DNA of 64,000 nt, from NCBI GenBank assembly GCA_965277495.1, contig OZ255824.1:4524376-4588375 (forward strand). The letters run 5' to 3'. The position numbers and the translations under genes were made by a program. Positions 15,706-23,936 of the stretch are shown one piece after another (the stretch's first letter is position 1; every line of letters begins with the position of its first letter). A model generated the notes under the pieces. That model was not told the origin of the DNA, did not search any database, and saw only the letters and a list, made by a program, of their open reading frames with translations. This stretch comes from CAHJXG01 sp965277495 (GTDB lineage: Bacteria; Pseudomonadota; Alphaproteobacteria; Acetobacterales; Acetobacteraceae).

Positions 15706-16074
15706 ATGCCGCGCCTGTTTGCCCGCGACGCCGGGCTCGACCACATCGTGGTCATCAAACTCGATTGGCGTCCCAACCGCGATCCCGGTGATGACCCGGA
15801 TGGCCCGGTTAACCAGGCGCGCGCCTGGTGCGCGGAAAACGTCGAGCCGCACGGCTGGAATCTAAGATACACATCGGAGACCTGCTACGTCCGGTTTGCC
15901 CGCGACACCGACGCCGTGTTGATGATCGTTGCGGTCGGCGGGACCTATCGACGGCAGCCCAAGCCGAGGACGGGGCTGCCGAGACGTAACCCATGGTTGG
16001 AGGCGCGCAGGGTCCTCGGCGCGGCGGCGGAGGCGGCGTGGGACGCGGAGGAGGTGGAGGAAAGCGCCGAGTGA
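15706..16074 (+). CDS. Small hypothetical protein
   Basis: Start at the ATG at 15706 (MPRLFARDAGLDHIVVI), which has a GGAGG ribosome binding site 6 bases upstream; an in-frame ATG at 15694 has none. The 122-residue product has a strand LDHIVVIKLDW, a segment QARAWCAENVEPHGW with ETCYVRFARDTDAVLMIVA, and an acidic Glu/Ala-rich tail. Unknown family. It is followed 33 bases later by a truncated methylase. Confidence 0.6.
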   Translation: MPRLFARDAGLDHIVVIKLDWRPNRDPGDDPDGPVNQARAWCAENVEPHGWNLRYTSETCYVRFARDTDAVLMIVAVGGTYRRQPKPRTGLPRRNPWLEARRVLGAAAEAAWDAEEVEESAE

Positions 16075-16107
16075 ATACCGATTTGCTATCCGGAACCTAT
16101 ATTCCCC

Positions 16108-16524
16108 ATGAGGACAACCACCCTGCTCACGGGCGACGCCCGCTCGATGCTCGCGACCCTTCCGGCCGGCTCCGCACAGACCTGCATCACGAGCCCGCCC
16201 TACTTTAATCTTCGCGACCACAACCACGCCGACCAGATTGGGGTCGAGGCGACGCCTGAGTTCTATGTGGCCGAGCTTGTCGCGGTGTTCGCATCGGTGC
16301 GCCGATCACAGGATCGCACGGTGGTCATGCATCCATCTGGCCGAGCTACGGGTCGGGCGGCATGCCGACCGGAAGTTTCAGAAGGCATAACAACGGCTGG
16401 GCCACCGCCGGCTGCTGGTAGGCATCGTCGAGATGCTTCGAGCAGCGTGCAGGGTCCCTGTCGAATAGATACGGCCAAACTTCGGACAGTAAATTTAAGA
16501 GAGCAAAGGGTGGCAAAAGCGTAG
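16108..16524 (+). pseudogene. Truncated DNA methylase (N4/N6 type), 5' fragment
   Basis: The first 65 residues match the start of a beta-class DNA methyltransferase: TTLLTGDARSMLATLPAGSA, then the catalytic motif TSPPYFNLRDH, then QIGVEATPEFYVAELVAVF. In intact enzymes the next part forms the SAM-binding and target-recognition regions over about 200 further residues. Here homology-like sequence ends near 16310 (ASVRR), after which the frame continues as Arg/Ala-rich non-protein-like sequence to 16524. The catalytic motif is whole, but the protein cannot be active alone. I judge it to be a remnant left by deletion. Confidence 0.75.
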
Positions 16525-16828
16525 CCAGCTACGGATTGTTTAGTAGCCAAATACGAATTGTTTAATTGCTGGAAAGCGGACATCCGTAGATCGGCCAGCC
16601 TGAAGGAGACTTATTGGTTGGCTGAACGGTCTAAAATGCTACCCGCGTACTTCATTACGAGTTGCTTATTGTCAATTTATCAATGTTGCGCAGACATCTT
16701 GTGTGAAAAGTGCCGATAACTACGTAGTGCATCGTGCTTGACGCGAGGGGATTTGCTCCGGCCGGTCAGCCCGCATGTTCGTTACGAATCACTTACCGGC
16801 TGCACCCCAATACAGGGAACCCTTAGTT
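16525..16828. other. Less GC-rich stretch upstream of a gene, no gene seen
   Basis: About 300 bases with a marked drop in GC. A short imperfect direct repeat is visible near 16523-16565 (CTACGGATTGTTTA and ATACGAATTGTTTA). It may be a recombination junction between the methylase remnant and the next genes and may hold their promoter. Confidence 0.4.
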
Positions 16829-17392
16829 ATGCCCGAACACCCTTCCAACGATCTGCCTGCCGCCATTGACCGCGACACGCCTACTGGCTCCTCCTCGCTC
16901 ACCACGGACGAGACGCTGGCCGCCATGCGGGTCATGGTCACCAAGCTGCGGGCGGCGGACGCCCCGGCACTGGTGAACGGCCTGATGCGGTTGGCGGAGA
17001 CCGCAGCCGGGTCGCCCGTCGGGTGGCATGATTCGCTGCGCCGCGAGATGGTGCGCGCCGACCAGGAGATGTTCGACCAGGCTGCCGCAAATGGGGAGTG
17101 GGAGCCTCTGTCGGACCTTCGCACCCCAGGCAGCGGGCCTGACGATCTGCGCCATCGTGCTTGCCAGCGCGCTGCCAGGATGTTTGTCGATTTCGTGGTG
17201 CGGCTGGAGTCGGGCGACCACTTGCTCCGGTACTATGTGACGAACATGCTCCAGTCGTCCTGGTTTAGGGAATACCGCAGTAAAATCGCCGACCAGTTGA
17301 CGGGGCTGGCGAGTAGCACCGTCGTGGACCCGGAAGCCTGGGCGGCGATCTTGGCCGAGCATCTCCTAGATGTCTCCCTGGAGTACCCGTAA
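16829..17392 (+). CDS. Hypothetical helical protein
   Basis: Start at 16829 (MPEHPSNDLPAAIDRD); the frame opens upstream to 16775 without a better start. The 187-residue product is largely helical: ETLAAMRVMVTKLRAAD, ALVNGLMRLAETAAG, REMVRADQEMFDQAAANGEW, RACQRAARMFVDFVVRLESG. No known domain. After its TAA stop the same frame stays open for another 39 codons of protein-like sequence to 17512, which may be a separate small gene or a former C-terminus. Confidence 0.6.
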   Translation: MPEHPSNDLPAAIDRDTPTGSSSLTTDETLAAMRVMVTKLRAADAPALVNGLMRLAETAAGSPVGWHDSLRREMVRADQEMFDQAAANGEWEPLSDLRTPGSGPDDLRHRACQRAARMFVDFVVRLESGDHLLRYYVTNMLQSSWFREYRSKIADQLTGLASSTVVDPEAWAAILAEHLLDVSLEYP

Positions 17393-17404
17393 GCCTATGC
17401 GGAT

Positions 17405-17512
17405 ATGTTGGAGCAGCAGGACGACGCACGGGCGGCGATGCGCCAGTGGGCCGCGCCTGGGAAGCCGCATCTGCGGCTGGTCGCCGAGCGGCCCAAGCCC
17501 GAAAAACCATAG
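17405..17512 (+). CDS. Possible small protein in frame after the preceding stop
   Basis: An ATG at 17405 begins MLEQQDDARAAMRQWAAP and continues to PHLRLVAERPKPEKP, 35 residues. It is in the same frame as the previous gene and starts 12 bases after that gene's TAA. The amphipathic helix and the Lys/Pro-rich end look like a real protein C-terminus. So this is either a small separate gene or the tail of a gene split by a nonsense change. Confidence 0.35.
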   Translation: MLEQQDDARAAMRQWAAPGKPHLRLVAERPKPEKP

Positions 17513-17553
17513 TCGAGACCTGACCCGAAACACTCCATCACGAGGACCCAGCC

Positions 17554-17763
17554 CCATGGTCATGGACCCCCATGGCCAGCCCGTGCCCTTGCCGCCGACC
17601 CCGAGCAACACGCCGCCCTGCTGGTCGTTTGTTACACGGCGCTCTGCGATGGGGCGGGATACTGACGCTGGTGCTCGACCTTTTGGAGGGTTTGCGGCCC
17701 GAAGCCGGGCTTCGACCGCACACGGCATTCAGGTTGTGTCCCAGGCCCGCAGAGCCTGCGTAA
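17554..17763 (+). pseudogene. Probable frameshifted gene remnant
   Basis: Two adjoining segments look coding but lie in different frames. One reads LAADPEQHAALLVVCYTALC (about 17582-17663). The other reads ILTLVLDLLEGLRPEAG in another frame just after it (about 17662-17712). Joined by one frameshift they make a continuous amphipathic protein. No family recognised, and low confidence. Confidence 0.3.
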
Positions 17764-17833
17764 GCAGCCGCTTAAAGCGTGCCTCAATTATTGGCTACCG
17801 CTTTTCAACCCCTTGTCTAGGGACACTCTAAAT

Positions 17834-18127
17834 ATGCCCAATTTCCAGGTTATGGGGAGCGGCATCACGCCCCCGCCTACGGGTCGGAACGAAGCACCGG
17901 ATCGCTTGGCGGTATGCGAGGAGATGATCAACCCGATTCTCGACACGCTGTTGCGTGACACCAACGCAGCCGGCTGGCATCCGGCGGAGGTCATCAGCGC
18001 AATGCTCGCCTCAAGCGCCGATCATTCCATTCGGCTGCTCGACAAGGAACTGACCCGCACGGCGTTCATGGGGGTCATCGAGATGCTCGACGCGATGCCG
18101 GACGACAACAAGCCGGTGGAGGGCTGA
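17834..18127 (+). CDS. Small hypothetical protein
   Basis: Start at 17834 (MPNFQVMGSGITPPPT). The 97-residue product has helices RLAVCEEMINPILDTLLRD, EVISAMLASSADHSIRLLD and AFMGVIEMLDAMPDD. It is acidic and soluble, with no known domain. Two bases separate its stop from the next start, so the genes are probably co-translated. Confidence 0.6.
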   Translation: MPNFQVMGSGITPPPTGRNEAPDRLAVCEEMINPILDTLLRDTNAAGWHPAEVISAMLASSADHSIRLLDKELTRTAFMGVIEMLDAMPDDNKPVEG

Positions 18128-18129
18128 TC

Positions 18130-18708
18130 ATGGGCGAGCCCAGCGAGCCCCCTGACCGCTCGTCCGCCTCAGTCCTGGCGAGCCCGCGCAAGCTCAACCT
18201 ACATCGGCGGTATCCGGACGGTTCGTGCCGGACCACAATAAATGGCCAGCACTTCTACGGGGCGACCCAGGCCGAGATACTGACTCGCTTGATCGCGGCT
18301 GGCTTTGGCCACCATCCGTTCAGCGATCAAGGGGAAACGTATCAGACGCCCGCCGATGCCCTGGAAGTAGCAAAGTCAGCGTACCAGATGCCGTATTATG
18401 TGGGGATCACGCCACAGTGCCTCAAGCTGGTGATCGACCTGCTAGGCGGTTGCAGCGTCAACTACACCAAAGGCATCCGGGGAAGGCGACAGATTGTCTT
18501 CGCCGACAAGTTCAACGGCGTCCTCGCCGATGCTCATCTGTTACCGGCTCGGCGCGGATCGGCCGCCAAACGTGAGGCCATGGACGACTGGCGGCGCATT
18601 GTGCCGGACCCGACGCCGACCTTCGAATTCGAATTACAGAGTTTCAGTGCCGCGCCGACCGCTGCTGGTTTGGAGATGCTGCGGCTGCTTATGGCGATGG
18701 GAGGCTGA
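18130..18708 (+). CDS. Hypothetical protein
   Basis: A 192-residue product starting MGEPSEPPDRSSASVL, coupled to the previous gene. It contains RKLNLHRRYPDGSCRTTING, HFYGATQAEILTRLIAAGFG, PYYVGITPQCLKLVIDLLGG, VNYTKGIRGRRQIVFADKFN and a C-terminal helix AGLEMLRLLMAMGG. The mix of basic strands and helices could be nucleic-acid binding, but I have no family match. Function unknown. Confidence 0.6.
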   Translation: MGEPSEPPDRSSASVLASPRKLNLHRRYPDGSCRTTINGQHFYGATQAEILTRLIAAGFGHHPFSDQGETYQTPADALEVAKSAYQMPYYVGITPQCLKLVIDLLGGCSVNYTKGIRGRRQIVFADKFNGVLADAHLLPARRGSAAKREAMDDWRRIVPDPTPTFEFELQSFSAAPTAAGLEMLRLLMAMGG

Positions 18709-18762
18709 CCGATGCCTCGAAAGCCGCCGCAGCCACGGATGAGGCCGACTGGGAGGACTACG

Positions 18763-19110
18763 ATGACCGACGCCAAAGCTGAAGCAATGGATTACAGGGC
18801 AGGGATTGTCGCTAGAGCCCTCCGCGCTGGCGTACGAGAAACCCACGGCAGATTGGCAAGTCTCAGCCATGTCGCTGCCCTAGCAGCCGACCGTCTTGAG
18901 GCGCTAATGCATGGTGATCCCGCTTTCCGAGTAGCCGGAGAGTTGGCCGCAGTCCGGGATATGCTGCGCACCATCGCCGTCGAAGGACGAGAAGAGTACC
19001 TGCGGCAGCATGGGGGCGTCGAGGACTACGACCAGCTAGGGGCAAAGGTCGTGAAGCGCTATCGAACGCCCGGCGGAAGATGGAAGGCTGCTCCTCGCCA
19101 GCCCGGCTGA
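18763..19110 (+). CDS. Small hypothetical protein, last of the unknown gene run
   Basis: Start at 18763 (MTDAKAEAMDYRAGIV) behind a GGGAGG site 8 bases upstream; the frame opens from 18712 without a good site. The 115-residue product is helical (HGRLASLSHVAALAADRLEA, AGELAAVRDMLRTIAVEG) and ends basic (VVKRYRTPGGRWKAAPRQ). Unknown family. Confidence 0.6.
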   Translation: MTDAKAEAMDYRAGIVARALRAGVRETHGRLASLSHVAALAADRLEALMHGDPAFRVAGELAAVRDMLRTIAVEGREEYLRQHGGVEDYDQLGAKVVKRYRTPGGRWKAAPRQPG

Positions 19111-19762
19111 AGGAGTTCCCACACCTCGGCTGGAAAATTGCTGTATGCCGCCCAACCACTTTACGCAGATGTTCAACGAGCCATCGCCCAATGCCCTCGC
19201 CTATGCCATGCAGCCGCACGACCTAAGCTAGATGACGCCGGCCGATGACTGGCGGGCGAACGGGCAAGCGCCAAGTGACAACTTTGTGCGTCGGCCAACC
19301 CGACCGGCAGCGCCGGCAACGAGGCCCTGCACCGGGCTGCGCTGGGCTGGGCGACGGGCGCTCCAGCGGAAGCGCTGGGGCTGCTGCCCACCTGCAAGCG
19401 GCTGCCGTGCCCGGTTGAAAGTATCTGGATAGTGGATCGCCGGCAGCGCGTGAGGACAGCCATAACTTTGTGGTGTTGCACGAGGCGCTGTCGAGTTTGC
19501 GTAAGTACGGGATCGGTGGGCTCGTTGGCGGCGGTGCAGCAGCAGCTAGGCAGGCGGCAGATACGCCTTGATCACGGCTTCGAGGGGTTCGAGAGTTCAA
19601 CCGCCCATGACGGAGTAGGGCCAGGTTGAACGCAGCGCGACTGCCCGGCGATCAGGTGAACACTCGCCGAGCGCTTCCGGCACTTCGAGCAGCGCAGCTT
19701 CAAAAGCAGGTCGTCAAACGTCTGGTCGCCGTATCGTTCAATCAGCATCCGTACTGGGTATA
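19111..19762. other. Decayed coding region before the IS630-family element
   Basis: No intact gene. A short frame at 19145-19231 (MPPNHFTQMFNEPSPNALAY) and two longer protein-like pieces in different plus-strand frames are visible: NPTGSAGNEALHRAALGWAT near 19300-19380, and REDSHNFVVLHEALSSLRKY running to a stop near 19571. They read like one gene broken by frameshifts. The product is not recognised. Confidence 0.35.
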
Positions 19763-20960
19763 ATACCAAACGCCCTATCCGCTGACTGTTTTAGCCCAGG
19801 TTCGCTGGGTGATGGAGGCGAGGCGCTCTGGCGTGCTCATCAGCTTGTTCCAAGCATTGCAGCAGGCGTCCACGATGGCGTTGTAGCTGTTCCAAACGCA
19901 GTGGCTGAGGAAGTTGGCGCGCAGATAAGCCCAGACCTGTTCCACCGGGTTCAGTTCCGGTGCATAGGGCGGCAGCGGCAGCAGGGTGATGTCAGCGAAA
20001 TCGCATCGCGATTTGCGCGGCTCCGGCACCGTCAGCTTGGGCGAGGTGTGCCAGCCGGCTTGGTCGAGCACGAGGACGGCGTGCGCGCCTTCGGTCACAT
20101 GGCGGCTGATCTCGGCCAGGTGGATGGTTATGGCCTCGACATTGACGTCCGGCAGCACGACAGCCGCGCCCGTTCCGCGCTCGGGGCAAACGGCACCGAA
20201 CAGGTGGACCGAGGTGCGGCGATGGTCGCGCAGCGCACGCGGGCGGGTGCCCCGCTTCGCCCAAACGCGGGTCAGCGTGCCTTGCTGGCCGACGCGGGCT
20301 TCATCCATGAACCAGACCTCGACGGGCCTGTGCTGGGCTGGCGCGGGCAGGCTGGCCGCTACAAGGCCGGTGAACTCGCCTTGAAACGCGCCTGCGCCTC
20401 GGGATCGCTTTTCGGATGCTGCGGGCGGACCGACAAGCGCCGGAAGGCGAGCTTGCGCAGCAGCTTGCCCACCGTGCGCTCGTGCAGGCTGACATCCCAT
20501 TCGCGCCCGATCCGGTCTTGCAGGTCGACGCAGCGCCAGCGTACGACGCCGTCGCGCGCGAGGTCCGGCCCTTGCTCAACCCATCCGGCCACGACTGCTT
20601 CCTGTTCAGGCGACAAGCGCGGCTTCGGGCCGCAGCAGCGGGGCAGGTCGGCCAAGCCAGCAAGCCCGTCCGCGTTGAAGCGATGCACCCAGTCGCGCAG
20701 GGTTTGCCGGTCCATGCCGCAGCATTCGGCCGCGGCCTCGCGTGATTGCCCTTCCATCACGCACGCAATCGCCAGCATCCGGCGTGCCGCTTTCGCGTCC
20801 CGCGTCCGCCCGGCCTCGTGCCGCAGATCACCCACCGACACATCCTGCCGCGTAATCGCCACCGTCATGATCACCTCCAATCCAAACCACTCGGAGGAGC
20901 GAATCACAAACACGGCCAGAATAGGATCACATACGAGTCAGCAGTCAGGGCCGCTGGTAT
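19763..20960 (-). mobile_element. IS630-family insertion sequence
   Basis: About 1.2 kb bounded by imperfect inverted repeats. Left 19763-19787 and right 20936-20960 both read ATACCA inward and share CCT and GCTGACT further in. TA-rich sequence flanks the left tip, in line with the TA target of IS630/Tc1 elements, but the exact TA duplication is ambiguous by one base. It carries one transposase split by a frameshift. Confidence 0.8.
19775..20868 (-). pseudogene. IS630-family transposase broken by a -1 frameshift
   Basis: The N-terminal part starts at 20868 (MTVAITRQDVSVGDL) and carries the helix-turn-helix REAAAECCGMDRQTLRDWV and the linker LRKLAFRRLSVRPQHPK. It runs to ARFKASSPAL and a stop near 20359. 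The C-terminal part continues in the next frame (GEFTGLVAASLPAP, then VWFMDEARVGQQGTLTRVW) with the DDE residues in FMDEAR, VLDQAGWH and ELNPVEQVWAYL. A single missing base near 20380 would restore one protein of about 360 residues. Some IS630 relatives use programmed frameshifting, but no slippery run is visible, so I regard this as a mutation. Confidence 0.8.
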
Positions 20961-21129
20961 AAGACAGACCGTTCCGAACAGGTGCAGCAAATTTCGAGGC
21001 GGCATTCCGGCCATTCGCTGAGTCTCTGGGCGGTTGAGAATTGCGGCAGATGCATTTGACCAGCATGGAAAATTCTGAAGAACACATCAAGAACGTTCTC
21101 GGAGCCTCGCCCAGCGATAGGGAATGGCA

Positions 21130-21160
21130 GAGTTTACTAGGCCAGTTGCCTAGTAAACTC
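21130..21160. repeat. Perfect 12-bp inverted repeat with 7-base spacer near the island junction
   Basis: GAGTTTACTAGG (21130-21141) and CCTAGTAAACTC (21149-21160) flank CCAGTTG. There is no T-run on either side. The 12+7+12 geometry resembles a tyrosine-recombinase core site as much as a terminator, and it sits 85 bases from the tRNA-Thr fragment. Confidence 0.6.
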
Positions 21161-21244
21161 CCGCAATCACCTATAAACCGTGGGTTATGTTGACAAAGCG
21201 CACCGAAAAGGCATTGGTATATCAACGGGTTGGCCATGAACCTA

Positions 21245-21293
21245 CCCCTTGGTAAGGGAGAGGTCGAGAGTTCAATCCCCTCCAACAGCACCA
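21245..21293 (+). repeat. 3' half of a tRNA-Thr(GGU) gene: island attachment site
   Basis: The sequence from the anticodon loop TTGGTAA (anticodon GGT at 21251-21253) through the variable loop, T-loop TTCAATC (21271-21277), acceptor 3' strand CAACAGC and ACCA (21290-21293) matches a tRNA-Thr. The D arm and the 5' acceptor strand (expected GCTGTTG) are absent upstream, so it is not a functional gene. This is what integration into a tRNA 3' end leaves at the distal junction. By orientation, the integrated element lies to the left and the intact tRNA would lie outside the window. Confidence 0.75.
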
Positions 21294-21404
21294 GCCTTTT
21301 CCAAAACTCACGCCATTAGGAACGGACCGTATCCTGGGCCAGGTTCAAACCCGGCCGCCGGCAAACGTCGCATAATGCTCCATTGCAATTGGGCGAAAAC
21401 GTAA

Positions 21405-21432
21405 GCGGCCCGCCCGATCAGAGGCGGGCCGC
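21405..21432 (-). terminator. Hairpin terminator of the PEP-CTERM gene
   Basis: GCGGCCCGCC (21405-21414) pairs perfectly with GGCGGGCCGC (21423-21432) around an 8-base loop. It lies 7 bases after the stop of the minus-strand gene. On that strand it is followed by TTACGTTTTC, a weak T-tract. Confidence 0.75.
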
Positions 21433-21439
21433 AAGGATT

Positions 21440-22087
21440 CTAGGCCCGCTTGCGGCGGATCATGCCCATGGCGACCATGCCCGCGCCGAGGATGGCCATC
21501 GAAGCCGGCTCAGGAACCGGGACCAAGGTAGCCTGGTCCTGGTTGCCATCGACGCCGGTCAACCGAACGGTTTGCATGCCCTGATCCGGCTGCCATGTGC
21601 CATCATTCACGTTGCTGATGTAGCTGTCGGCGAGCATGGAGACATTCGCGTTGTCCGGGGTGATCGTTGCATACGGGCCGTATTCCTGACGCCAGATCGC
21701 GACCTGCGTCGCGGCGGATGCATCATAATTCGCCGGGTCGAAGTGACTGATCAAGGCGTTGATGCCGTCAGCGACGCCGCCGATGTCCGTCTGATTGAAT
21801 TGCCCGGACGCGAGCAGGTTATCCGCGAGATCGATGCACCAAGTGGCGAGCGAGCCACCCGGCGTATTGGCGCCTGTGAGAGTAATCTGCCCGGCTCCGC
21901 TGTATTCGGTGACCTGCTGGCCGGGCGGCCCGAACTGCACGGTGACGTTCTGATTGTTCAGCACGGTGTAGCCGGTGTAGGTGAGGACATCCGCCCGTGC
22001 ATGGGCGACGCTCCCGGTCGTCAGGCACACGGCGGCGAGGAGGCTGTTCTTTAAACTTTTCAAGTGTTCTCTCACATTGGGGGTCAT
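21440..22087 (-). CDS. PEP-CTERM sorting-domain protein
   Basis: A 215-residue secreted protein. It has an N-terminal signal peptide (LKNSLLAAVCLTTGSVAHA), a beta-rich body (VLTYTGYTVLNNQNVTVQFG, TWCIDLADNLLASG) and the tripartite sorting signal at the C-terminus: VPVPEPASMAILGAGM, a short hydrophobic helix, and the basic end IRRKRA. PEP-CTERM proteins are exported and then processed by an exosortase, commonly as part of exopolysaccharide or biofilm systems. No exosortase is in the window. It lies inside the 2.7-kb segment bounded by the two tRNA-end copies, with a glycosyltransferase gene, and has its own terminator. Confidence 0.88.
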   Translation of the reverse strand: MTPNVREHLKSLKNSLLAAVCLTTGSVAHARADVLTYTGYTVLNNQNVTVQFGPPGQQVTEYSGAGQITLTGANTPGGSLATWCIDLADNLLASGQFNQTDIGGVADGINALISHFDPANYDASAATQVAIWRQEYGPYATITPDNANVSMLADSYISNVNDGTWQPDQGMQTVRLTGVDGNQDQATLVPVPEPASMAILGAGMVAMGMIRRKRA

Positions 22088-22711
22088 TGTTTCGGGACGT
22101 CATGGGCGAACTCCGCCTCCTACAACCTGGGCGGGAAAGTGTAACTGTATCTTTTTAAGAAAAAATCTTCATAATTGATACAATAACGTGCATAATCGCG
22201 CTGGTTGGGTGCACACAGTGTCGCGAGCGCCTGCGCGTATGGCGCAACGGCTGCGGTCGCCTCCGAAACACGGCGGCGCCTCAGCCAAGCCACCTGCCGC
22301 TTCGAATAGCCGGGCGTGGCTGTGATCGAAATCCAGGGCGCCGGGGTCTGCTACGAACCGGCATCGTGCGACCCGGCAGGCTCGTTCTACCCAATGGCCG
22401 ACGACGCAGCCCCGGGCTTCGCAGAAAGGCGTGATCTGATGCGGGCGCAAGCCTGTGCGGGATTGCCATGCGAAAGCGCCGAGAGCGGCGCAGCGAGCAT
22501 CATAGCCGGGAGCTGTGATGGCGTGCCGCAACATGCCTTCATGCGCTTGCTGTTCAAGCAAGCCGGGTAGGGCCACGCCGGTTTCTTCGCACGCCACGCT
22601 GCTGCTCCAGTTCTGGACCAGCGGCAATCGAGATGAACGATCGCAAACCCTTCCCAACACAAGCTAACGAGACAACATCGGGCCATTGTGATTCAACCAC
22701 GCGGTGAAACC
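22088..22711. other. Stretch with no confident gene; possible remnants
   Basis: The first 100 bases are AT-rich and probably hold the PEP-CTERM promoter. On the minus strand a frame ending at 22127 reads GYSKRQVAWLRRRRVSEATA and then YARYCINYEDFFLKRYSYTF, which looks coding but has no start in frame. Overlapping frames on both strands between 22169 and 22660 are GC-driven and I do not support them. Confidence 0.35.
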
Positions 22712-23040
22712 ATGGATCCCTCAATGTCCAGCACCGTCGACCAGCCTGCCGTTACCGCCGACCTTGCATTCACGCTGGAACAACTCGCCACGCTCCTAAC
22801 CTGGAGCGCCGGGAACCTTTCGGTTTGGGCATCAGCCTGGCGTTCGATCATCCGGGCTTCCTGGAGGTGGCCGAAGTCACACGCTGCGACCCTCGCGAGG
22901 TGTTCTATTCACTGGAACCCAATGACTGCGGCGCTGTCACTCTGGCCAGGCCGTATGCCGGACGGTGCGAGTTCGACAGCGTTGAAGCCGCGCTGGGCCA
23001 AGTGCTGGAACTCTGGGACAGTGCGGACCAGCATAAGTGA
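22712..23040 (+). pseudogene. Frameshifted small hypothetical gene
   Basis: An ATG at 22712 begins MDPSMSSTVDQPAVTA and continues to FTLEQLATLL near 22797, after which this frame loses protein character. Another plus-strand frame picks up at the same point with NLERREPFGLGISLAFDHPG and FLEVAEVTRCDPREVFYSLE, ending ALGQVLELWDSADQHK at 23040. A single frameshift near 22797 joins them into one protein of about 110 residues. Alternatively a TTG at 22825 starts an independent 71-residue protein. Function unknown. Confidence 0.45.
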
Positions 23041-23135
23041 GGACGTAGCCATGCAGATCACCACCAATGACCTGCACCTTGCGCGCGCGTCCAGACATCT
23101 CAGCCTAACCACCAGCTAACAAAGAAGACGGTGCG

Positions 23136-23870
23136 ATGATCCCCAAGCACATCCATTATGTCTGGGTTGGCGGCCCGCTACCTGCGGAGCAGCGCGCCTA
23201 TGTCGACACCTGGCGTCAGACGAATCCGGATTATCAATTCACGCTTTGGAACGAGAGCAACATCGATTTCTCGATCAAGCGCATACGAGAGGCTTATGAT
23301 CAGAAGAAATGGTCCAAGGTTGCCGACATCGTGCGCCTTAATGCCGTGCTCGAGCATGGCGGCATTTATCTTGACACGGATTTCAAGCTTTATAAGTCAC
23401 TCGACAGCCTGCTCCGTCACCGATGCTTCTATGGATTCCAAACAAAGGAGCCTTCGAAGGACTGGGTAGCGAATGGCGCGTTCGGTGCCGTGCCGGGCCA
23501 TTGGTTCATCGCGCGAGCGTTGGCCCGGCTTATCAGCATCAGGCCGCTCCCCGGCGGGCTCGAACGGCCGACGACGTTCGGACCCAAGCTCATCACCCGG
23601 CTGCTGGTCGAGGAGGGGCTGAAAACCTACTCGCCACTGGGCACCTGCGTCCGGGACATCTATCTTTGTCCGACCGAAGTCTTCTACCCCTATGCGTATG
23701 GCGAGACGTTTCAGCCGTCCTGCATCACCCCCGAAACCTTGGCGGTGCATTTCTGGGCGAAATCGTGGGAGACCGACGTGCCGGGGTGGGTCAGGACGGC
23801 AAAAATCGTCCGCAAACATCTTCGGAAGCTGGGCAGCCGGCTTCCGCTGCCACTCGGAACTGGAGCTTAA
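23136..23870 (+). CDS. GT32-type glycosyltransferase with DXD sugar-binding motif
   Basis: A 244-residue protein. It opens MIPKHIHYVWVGGPLP, the conserved start of capsular-polysaccharide-type glycosyltransferases, followed by PDYQFTLWNESNI. The Gly_transf_sug core has KVADIVRLNAVLEHGGIYLD and the DXD motif in YLDTDFKLY at about residues 80-88, which binds the nucleotide sugar through a metal ion. The C-terminal part carries VHFWAKSWE, a common closing motif. It probably transfers a hexose onto a cell-surface glycan at the inner face of the membrane. It shares the segment between the tRNA-end copies with a PEP-CTERM protein, so both may act in the cell envelope. Confidence 0.88.
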   Translation: MIPKHIHYVWVGGPLPAEQRAYVDTWRQTNPDYQFTLWNESNIDFSIKRIREAYDQKKWSKVADIVRLNAVLEHGGIYLDTDFKLYKSLDSLLRHRCFYGFQTKEPSKDWVANGAFGAVPGHWFIARALARLISIRPLPGGLERPTTFGPKLITRLLVEEGLKTYSPLGTCVRDIYLCPTEVFYPYAYGETFQPSCITPETLAVHFWAKSWETDVPGWVRTAKIVRKHLRKLGSRLPLPLGTGA

Positions 23871-23936
23871 GGCAACCGGAGCGTAACTGGAGCAAATTGC
23901 CGGGCAGGACGCATGGTGCGCAGTGCACAGGAATTT

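Noticed and set aside
21310..21380. A tRNA-like GGTTCAAACCC segment near 21345
   Set aside because: It has a T-loop-like sequence but no pairing T-stem, acceptor stem or CCA end; only a weak chance resemblance.
22169..22660. 163-residue minus-strand frame and opposing 84-residue plus-strand frame
   Set aside because: Overlapping frames on both strands with low-complexity composition and no ribosome binding site; I could not favour either.
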